Source: JBBBNV01 sp037137075 (GTDB lineage: Bacteria; Bacillota; Bacilli; Paenibacillales; NBRC-103111). From it: DNA of 37,732 nucleotides. Positions within the stretch are counted from its first letter, which is position 1. Each line of letters starts with the position of its first letter. The translations under genes were made by a program, and so were the position numbers. The notes under the pieces were generated by a model, which ran no database searches, was not told where the DNA came from, and saw only the letters and a list, made by a program, of their open reading frames with translations. The stretch covers positions 1-37,732 of the forward strand of contig NZ_JBBBNV010000034.1 of the NCBI RefSeq assembly GCF_037137075.1, in the 5' to 3' direction. Shown here in pieces: positions 33,342 to 37,732 of this stretch.

Positions 33342-34637
33342 TTAAGAAAGACCGAGCTTCTTAAAGATGGTATCCACGTGCTTAAGGTGCCAGGACGGAT
33401 TGAAGGCATCCGCAATTTCATCTGAACTGAGCTGGCTAGTGATGGATGGCTCGCTCTCGATGATTTCACGGAACGAGCGCTGCTCTTCCCAAGCCTGCAT
33501 CGCTCGCGGCTGTACGGTATCGTATGCTTGCTCACGGCTGAAGCCTTTGTCAATCAGCTTCGTCATCACGCGGCCGGAGAACGGCACGCCATAGGTGCTC
33601 ATCATGTTGCGCTTCATGTTTTCCGGAAACACAGTCAAGTTTTTGATAATGTTGCCCAGACGGTTCAGCATGTAGTTCAGCAGCATTGTAGCATCCGGCA
33701 AAATAATACGTTCTACCGAAGAGTGCGAGATGTCGCGTTCATGCCAGAGCGGAACGTTCTCATAAGCGGAAAGCATGTGGCCGCGGATTACGCGGGCCAG
33801 GCCGGAAATATTTTCGCAGCCGATTGGATTGCGCTTATGCGGCATGGCCGAGGACCCTTTTTGACCTTTTGCGAACGGCTCCTCAACTTCACGGAATTCG
33901 CTTTTTTGCAGCGCGCGGATTTCGGTCGCAAATTTGTCAAGCGATGTAGCGATTAGCGCCAGTGTCGCCATGTATTCCGCGTGTCGGTCGCGCTGGAGCG
34001 TTTGGGTCGAGATTGGAGCGGCCTTCGTCCCCAGCTTCGTGCACACATACTCTTCTACAAACGGGTCGATGTTTGCATAGGTGCCGACAGCACCGGAGAT
34101 TTTGCCGTATTGTACGCCATCGGCAGCATGACGGAAACGATCCAGGTTACGTTTCATTTCTTCATACCACAGCGCCATTTTCAGACCGAAGGTTGTCGGC
34201 TCCGCGTGTACGCCATGGGTACGGCCCATCATCGGGGTATCCTTATACTGAATTGCTTTCTCGCGTAAAATATCAATGAAATTAACAATATCTTTATTTA
34301 AAATTTCATTTGCCTGCAGGAGCAAGTAGCCCATCGCCGTATCCACGACGTCTGTAGAGGTCAAACCGTAATGAACCCACTTGCGCTCCGGTCCAAGCGT
34401 CTCGGACACAGCGCGTGTAAAGGCAATTACATCATGACGGGTTTCTTGTTCAATTTCATAAATCCGATCAATGTTGAAGCTGGCCTTGTCGCGCAGCGCC
34501 TTGACGTCTTCCTTTGGAATTACGCCCAGCTCCGACCATGCTTCACAGGACAAAATTTCCACTTCCAGATACGCCTTGAATTTATTCTCTTCCGTCCAAA
34601 TGGCCGCCATTTCCGGGCGGGTGTAACGCTCGATCAT
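33342..34637 (-). CDS. purB: Adenylosuccinate lyase
   Basis: This lyase of the fumarase superfamily releases fumarate from SAICAR and from adenylosuccinate. The signature GSSAMPHKRNPIGCENISGL is complete. LTSTDVVDTAMGYLL and MMGRTHGVHAEPTTFGLKMA are also canonical. The start is placed at the second ATG (34637, MIERYTRPEM), giving 431 aa. An ATG at 34646 is only 2 bp from GGAGG. The length is normal. Confidence 0.97.
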   Translation of the reverse strand: MIERYTRPEMAAIWTEENKFKAYLEVEILSCEAWSELGVIPKEDVKALRDKASFNIDRIYEIEQETRHDVIAFTRAVSETLGPERKWVHYGLTSTDVVDTAMGYLLLQANEILNKDIVNFIDILREKAIQYKDTPMMGRTHGVHAEPTTFGLKMALWYEEMKRNLDRFRHAADGVQYGKISGAVGTYANIDPFVEEYVCTKLGTKAAPISTQTLQRDRHAEYMATLALIATSLDKFATEIRALQKSEFREVEEPFAKGQKGSSAMPHKRNPIGCENISGLARVIRGHMLSAYENVPLWHERDISHSSVERIILPDATMLLNYMLNRLGNIIKNLTVFPENMKRNMMSTYGVPFSGRVMTKLIDKGFSREQAYDTVQPRAMQAWEEQRSFREIIESEPSITSQLSSDEIADAFNPSWHLKHVDTIFKKLGLS

Positions 34638-34709
34638 CTCTCCCATTACCTCCGTTAACTAGATGTGATATGTTATTCATACACTTGATGTGCTCTGCTC
34701 TGTCTATTC

Positions 34710-35879
34710 TTACTGTTTCCAGATATCGGACTGTTCAACCCAGGCCAGCGCTTTTTCCACATTCCCGGCAAGCAGGTTCAGGTGCCCCATCTTACGCCCC
34801 TTTTTGGCTTCCTGCTTGCCGTACAAATGCAGCTTGACCGTAACATCGGGATGGTCCTTCTGCTGTTCCTGCGCGATATACTGCACCGCCGGGTCCACAT
34901 GCTCGCCGAGCAAATTAACCATAACTACCGGTGTCATCAGCGCGGTCGGACCGAGCGGCAAATTGCAAATCGCCCGGACATGCTGCTCGAATTGCGAGGT
35001 TTGGCAAGCCTCCATGGTGTAATGACCTGAATTGTGAGGCCGCGGCGCCAGCTCATTGACGAACAGTTCGCCTTCCTTCGTCAGGAACATCTCCACTGCT
35101 ATAAGTCCGACAACGCCTAGACCTTCCGCAATTTGTACCGCAAGCTGCTCCGCTTTGGCCAGGACATCAGCCGGAACGCGCGCAGGAACGATGGATAAAT
35201 GCAAAATATTATTCACATGCACATTTTCTGCCGCTGGGAAAGCCTTCACTTCCCCCTTGGGACTGCGAGCCGCTATGACTGAAATTTCTTTGTCAAAATG
35301 AATGAATTGCTCCAGCACCAGCTCGGTTTTTGCTTGGCTGAGTGTGGCGAACGCCTCATCCGTCTCTTCAATGGAACGGATGACCCACTGGCCTTTGCCG
35401 TCGTAGCCTCCGGTAGCTGTCTTCAATACACAAGGCGTACCGAAACGTTCTACCGCAGCCCGAAGCTGGCCCGCGCTCTCGATTTGCTCATAAGGGGCGA
35501 CACGTACGCCCGCCGCCTCAATCGCTCTTTTCTCGCGAAGCCGATGCTGTGTAGTATATAGAAGCTGGCTGCCTTGCGGAACATACGATTCCTTCATCAG
35601 CATCTCCGCTACTCCGGCATCCACATTTTCGAACTCATACGTGATAACATCCGCCAAATTAGCCAGCTCTCTCGCTGCGTCCGCATCATGATATGCAGCT
35701 ACAATTTGCTTCGCCGCAACCTGCCCGCATGGAGCGTCAGGTGTCGGGTCCAGCGTTACAAACCGATAGCCCATGCAGCTTCCGGCTTGTGCCAGCATTC
35801 TTCCCAGTTGGCCTCCTCCAAGCACACCAATCGTAGCTCCCGGCAAAATCGTCTTGTTCACGTTCGCCTCACTCAGCAT
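34710..35879 (-). CDS. purK: N5-carboxyaminoimidazole ribonucleotide synthase
   Basis: This ATP-grasp enzyme carboxylates AIR with bicarbonate and acts with PurE. Visible are TIGVLGGGQLGRMLAQAG, VLKTATGGYDGKGQWVI and VEMFLTKEGELFVNELAPRP, then HNSGHYTMEACQTSQFEQH. The annotated ATG overlaps the purE stop (ATGCTGA). A GTG at 35861 with GTGAGGCG upstream is an equally good start, giving MNKTILPGATIG. The length is otherwise normal (383-389 aa). Confidence 0.96.
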   Translation of the reverse strand: MLSEANVNKTILPGATIGVLGGGQLGRMLAQAGSCMGYRFVTLDPTPDAPCGQVAAKQIVAAYHDADAARELANLADVITYEFENVDAGVAEMLMKESYVPQGSQLLYTTQHRLREKRAIEAAGVRVAPYEQIESAGQLRAAVERFGTPCVLKTATGGYDGKGQWVIRSIEETDEAFATLSQAKTELVLEQFIHFDKEISVIAARSPKGEVKAFPAAENVHVNNILHLSIVPARVPADVLAKAEQLAVQIAEGLGVVGLIAVEMFLTKEGELFVNELAPRPHNSGHYTMEACQTSQFEQHVRAICNLPLGPTALMTPVVMVNLLGEHVDPAVQYIAQEQQKDHPDVTVKLHLYGKQEAKKGRKMGHLNLLAGNVEKALAWVEQSDIWKQ

Positions 35880-36361
35880 AGCTCATTGCTCGTTTCCAGC
35901 ACGGCAGCTTTAGTTTTCTCCCGGCGTTCCGCCAGCTTCGCCTGCACTGCTTTATCGTGGGTCCCCACAATTTGCGCAGCCAGCAGTCCGGCATTGGTCG
36001 CTCCGGCATGTCCAATAGCAACGGTCGCGACAGGCACGCCCCCGGGCATTTGTACAATGGACAGAAGCGAATCCAGTCCATTCAGAGTGGACGTTTTGAC
36101 AGGTACGCCAATAACCGGGAGTACGGTTTTCGCCGCTACCATCCCGGGCAAGTGTGCTGCTCCTCCGGCGCCGGCAATGATCACCTCAATACCACGTTCA
36201 ATCGCCGTCTCGGCATATTCAAACATCAAATCGGGGGTGCGATGGGCGGAAACCACCTGTTTTTCGTAAGCGATCCCGAGCTCCTCCAAAATGTCGCACG
36301 CATGCTTCATTGTATCCCAGTCAGACTTGCTGCCCATGATAACCCCAACACGAGCTGACAT
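35873..36361 (-). CDS. purE: N5-carboxyaminoimidazole ribonucleotide mutase
   Basis: The 162-aa class I PurE shifts the carboxylate to give CAIR. Motifs are VGVIMGSKSDWDTMKHACDI, VVSAHRTPDLMFEYAE, IIAGAGGAAHLPGMVA and LPVIGVPV. It is the first gene of the operon. The start is the second of two adjacent ATGs, with GAGGT seven bases upstream. The roughly 360-nt leader before it is described separately. Confidence 0.97.
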   Translation of the reverse strand: MSARVGVIMGSKSDWDTMKHACDILEELGIAYEKQVVSAHRTPDLMFEYAETAIERGIEVIIAGAGGAAHLPGMVAAKTVLPVIGVPVKTSTLNGLDSLLSIVQMPGGVPVATVAIGHAGATNAGLLAAQIVGTHDKAVQAKLAERREKTKAAVLETSNELC

Positions 36362-36415
36362 CATTCTACCTCTTTTCCATTGTTAGAAAATTTATAATTT
36401 TCTTCAAATTTGGTG

Positions 36416-36470
36416 CAAAAACTGCAGTAAACGGCCTTCCACCCGATTGTAGCGGATGGAGCCGTTTACT
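36416..36470 (-). terminator. purE leader terminator (attenuator candidate)
   Basis: In the transcript, AGTAAACGGC then CCATCCG pairs with CGGGTGG and GCCGTTTACT (one wobble, small bulge). GCAGTTTTTGC follows. It lies about 55 nt before the purE ribosome site. The arm GTAAAC can also pair with an upstream GTTTAC (complement of 36485-36490), a possible antiterminator. Confidence 0.7.
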
Positions 36471-36726
36471 TTAGTGTAGACCAGGTAAACAAGTCTGCCA
36501 TTCTTTTGTAAGGAACGATGACTGTTTATTAGCTAATATAGGACGATGTTGTAGGCAAGCGTTAGCGAAATAACCCCTATACTAGTGAGAAAAGTCCGCG
36601 GAAATACAATAAAGCCGCCTTCCCGGAGAACATATCTTGCCTAATATAAATTCCAAAATTTGACGCAGGGTTCGACATAGCCATAGTATACCACAAAATA
36701 CACCTGCCATGCGCGATTCCGATAAC
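36471..36726 (-). promoter_or_regulatory. Structured purE leader region of unrecognised class
   Basis: The leader contains an 8-bp perfect pairing TAGGCAAG / CTTGCCTA (about 36635-36642 with 36552-36559). It encloses a TCCGGGAA / TTCCGCGGA hairpin and a small GTTA-TTTCGC-TAAC hairpin. That layout resembles a multi-stem aptamer. I do not see the guanine riboswitch signatures GGATATGG, TTTCTACC or CCGTAAAT. A CGAAC near the 5' end could be half of a PurR box, but that is weak. Confidence 0.4.
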
Positions 36727-36732
36727 ACTTTT

Positions 36733-36762
36733 AGTTTAACAGCCCCTTCCTATCGGTGTCAA
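36733..36762 (-). promoter_or_regulatory. Sigma-A-like promoter of the pur operon
   Basis: TTGACA (36757-36762), an 18-bp spacer and TAAACT (36733-36738) lie on the minus strand. The -35 is perfect and the -10 matches 4/6. Transcription would begin near 36726, about 365 nt before purE. A second -10-like TATACT occurs about 45 bp further in, without a good -35. Confidence 0.6.
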
Positions 36763-37041
36763 CCTCAAAGACGAACAATACCAAAAGGCATAAGTACAAA
36801 AGTTCGCTTTTCCAATCTAAAAGTCGCATCCGGGCTTCATTATTGAGTTGGCTCGCTTCGTCGAATCATGACAGCTTGAGTAAAAACAGCTCGACAGCTT
36901 CTGTTCACGTATAAACAATCAATCAAAAGCCTGCAACGCTCCTGAACGAGTCTTCCATAACAGCTCCAGTACCTGATTACTTGCTGCGCGAAAGCCTCTT
37001 TCAAACCGGGACTGGATGAAAGGCGAAGGTTCGGACGCTGA

Positions 37042-37076
37042 CATTGGATGCGACAGAAGGTCATCACGATTATTAA
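37042..37076 (+). repeat. 40-bp interspersed repeat, copy 3 (diverged)
   Basis: GGATGCGACAGAAGGTCATC matches the copies at 12576-12615 and 27166-27205 with a few substitutions. The tail ACGATTATTAA is more diverged. Confidence 0.65.
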
Positions 37077-37171
37077 CTCTTATACAAACCGATGTATCAT
37101 CTTCAAGATCATGTAATCTGCCTAACGAATCTCGCTCAGTATCACGTAACCTTCTTCATGCCTAATAACAT

Positions 37172-37210
37172 AGAAGCTCCCAAAACCTCCGAAAGAGGCC
37201 TGGGAGCTTC
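37172..37210. repeat. Hairpin GAAGCTCCCA...TGGGAGCTTC
   Basis: Outer arms of 10 bp enclose an inner CCTC/GAGG pairing. The arms are the same as at 17614-17691. It lies about 100 bp beyond the rRNA terminator on the downstream side. Confidence 0.7.
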
Positions 37211-37312
37211 AAAGGCTACCAATAAATTAATCGTTACCAATTCGAGCGCTCCGGATGCCGCGGCATAAGGGGTAATGGTATTCGGAAGCCTTGGTGTAAA
37301 CCAAACGAATCC

Positions 37313-37350
37313 GATAAACAAAAACACCGTGCTGACAAATGTCAGCACGG
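37313..37350 (-). terminator. rRNA operon terminator
   Basis: A perfect 10-bp stem, CCGTGCTGAC (37327-37336) with GTCAGCACGG (37341-37350), has a tetraloop. TGTTTTTGTTTA follows on the minus strand. It lies 9 bp after the 5S 3' end. Confidence 0.92.
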
Positions 37351-37359
37351 CGCTCTGCG

Positions 37360-37476
37360 GCTTGGCAACGTCCTACTCTCCCGGGACCCTGCGGTCCAAG
37401 TACCATCGGCGCTGGAAGGCTTAACGGTCGTGTTCGGGATGGGTACGCGTGGTTCCCTTCCGCCATCATCACCAAA
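37360..37476 (-). rRNA. rrf: 5S ribosomal RNA
   Basis: The minus strand reads TTTGGTGATGATGGCGGAAG at the 5' end, with CCCATCCCGAACACGACCGT and CAGCGCCGATGGTACTTGGA internally. It ends GAGAGTAGGACGTTGCCAAG C. The 5' and 3' ends pair as expected, giving 117 nt. It is the last gene of a leftward rRNA operon. Confidence 0.97.
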
Positions 37477-37662
37477 CCTGCAAGCTTTATGAAGCAAAGC
37501 TGCTTCGGAAGCCTGTTTTTTTCGAAGAGTCCCCTCTTCGAAAACGCTGCAAGAAAATCTCCAGCCTTATCCAAGGCATGCAGCTTCTTGCTCAAGGGAT
37601 TCCTCCCTGAAAACTAGATACGAAACGTTCCATCCATCCATGTTTGGTTAGCTGATGTATCT

Positions 37663-37732
37663 TGGATAAGCCCTCGACCGATTAGTATTCGTCAGCTCCA
37701 CACGTTACCGCGCTTCCACCCCGAACCTATCT
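37663..37732 (-). rRNA. rrl: 23S ribosomal RNA, 3' end (partial)
   Basis: The minus strand reads AGATAGGTTCGGGGTGGAAG, then CTGACGAATACTAATCGGTC and GAGGGCTTATCCA, the conserved 3' end of 23S rRNA. The remainder lies beyond the window. The 186-bp spacer to 5S contains no tRNA that I can see. Confidence 0.95.

Larger units (their letters stand above)
36763..37312. other. Gene-free stretch between the pur promoter and the rRNA operon
   Basis: Nothing that I can call a gene. Frames at 36840-37067 and 37142-37348 (minus) are open but cover repeats or the rRNA terminator and lack ribosome sites. It holds the third copy of the 40-bp repeat and a GAAGCTCCC hairpin. Confidence 0.6.

Noticed and set aside
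36471..36726. Guanine riboswitch upstream of purE
   Set aside because: An AGATATG string is present, but the rest of the aptamer core (TTTCTACC, CCGTAAAT) is not visible. I left it as an unclassified structured leader.
37142..37348. A 68-codon minus-strand frame with a hydrophobic start
   Set aside because: It begins inside the rRNA terminator hairpin and runs through the GAAGCTCCC hairpin, so it is best explained by those structures.

Overview
The window looks like the chromosome of a low-GC Gram-positive of the Paenibacillaceae type (inference). The evidence is a complete twelve-gene purine operon in Bacillus order, a sirB-dagK-rlmCD group resembling the B. subtilis dgkB-yefA neighbourhood, a YerC-type TrpR-like regulator, strong GGAGG ribosome sites with many TTG and GTG starts, and Bacillales-like 5S and 23S rRNA. 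No species can be named from the sequence alone.

Region 1 (about 1-6700) is visibly AT-rich against a GC-richer backbone and reads as an acquired defence island. A small XRE-type regulator and an HNH nuclease run rightward. They meet two amino-methyltransferase genes running leftward at a shared bidirectional terminator. Divergent from the methyltransferases is a two-gene unit, an AlkA-type DNA glycosylase and a Nudix hydrolase, closed by its own terminator. This is a restriction-modification system with a base-damage repair pair beside it. A multiply frameshifted small gene marks the right edge.

Region 2 (6843-22100) is core genome: rlmCD, dagK and sirB as one leftward operon, yerC, a YqfQ-like basic protein, a DUF4173-type membrane protein, topB, a chemotaxis receptor and thiamine pyrophosphokinase. 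It is unusually rich in tandem repeats. There is a ten-unit 42-bp array inside the rlmCD reading frame, 9-bp and 10-bp arrays after the DUF4173 gene, a degenerate 6-bp array before thiN and an 8-bp array after it. The intergenic arrays lie near copies of an interspersed repeat whose hairpin stem shows compensatory changes.

Region 3 (22199-36760, leftward) is the pur operon purEKBCSQLFMNHD, which makes IMP from PRPP. It has a sigma-A-like promoter, a roughly 360-nt leader with a strong terminator hairpin and a possible antiterminator, and a terminal hairpin after purD. I do not see the guanine aptamer core that precedes the B. subtilis pur operon. The purF-purM gap contains a copy of a second interspersed repeat.

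Region 4 (37313-37732) is the 3' end of a leftward rRNA operon: the 23S end, 5S and a terminator. Several hundred bases upstream of the pur promoter have no recognisable gene.
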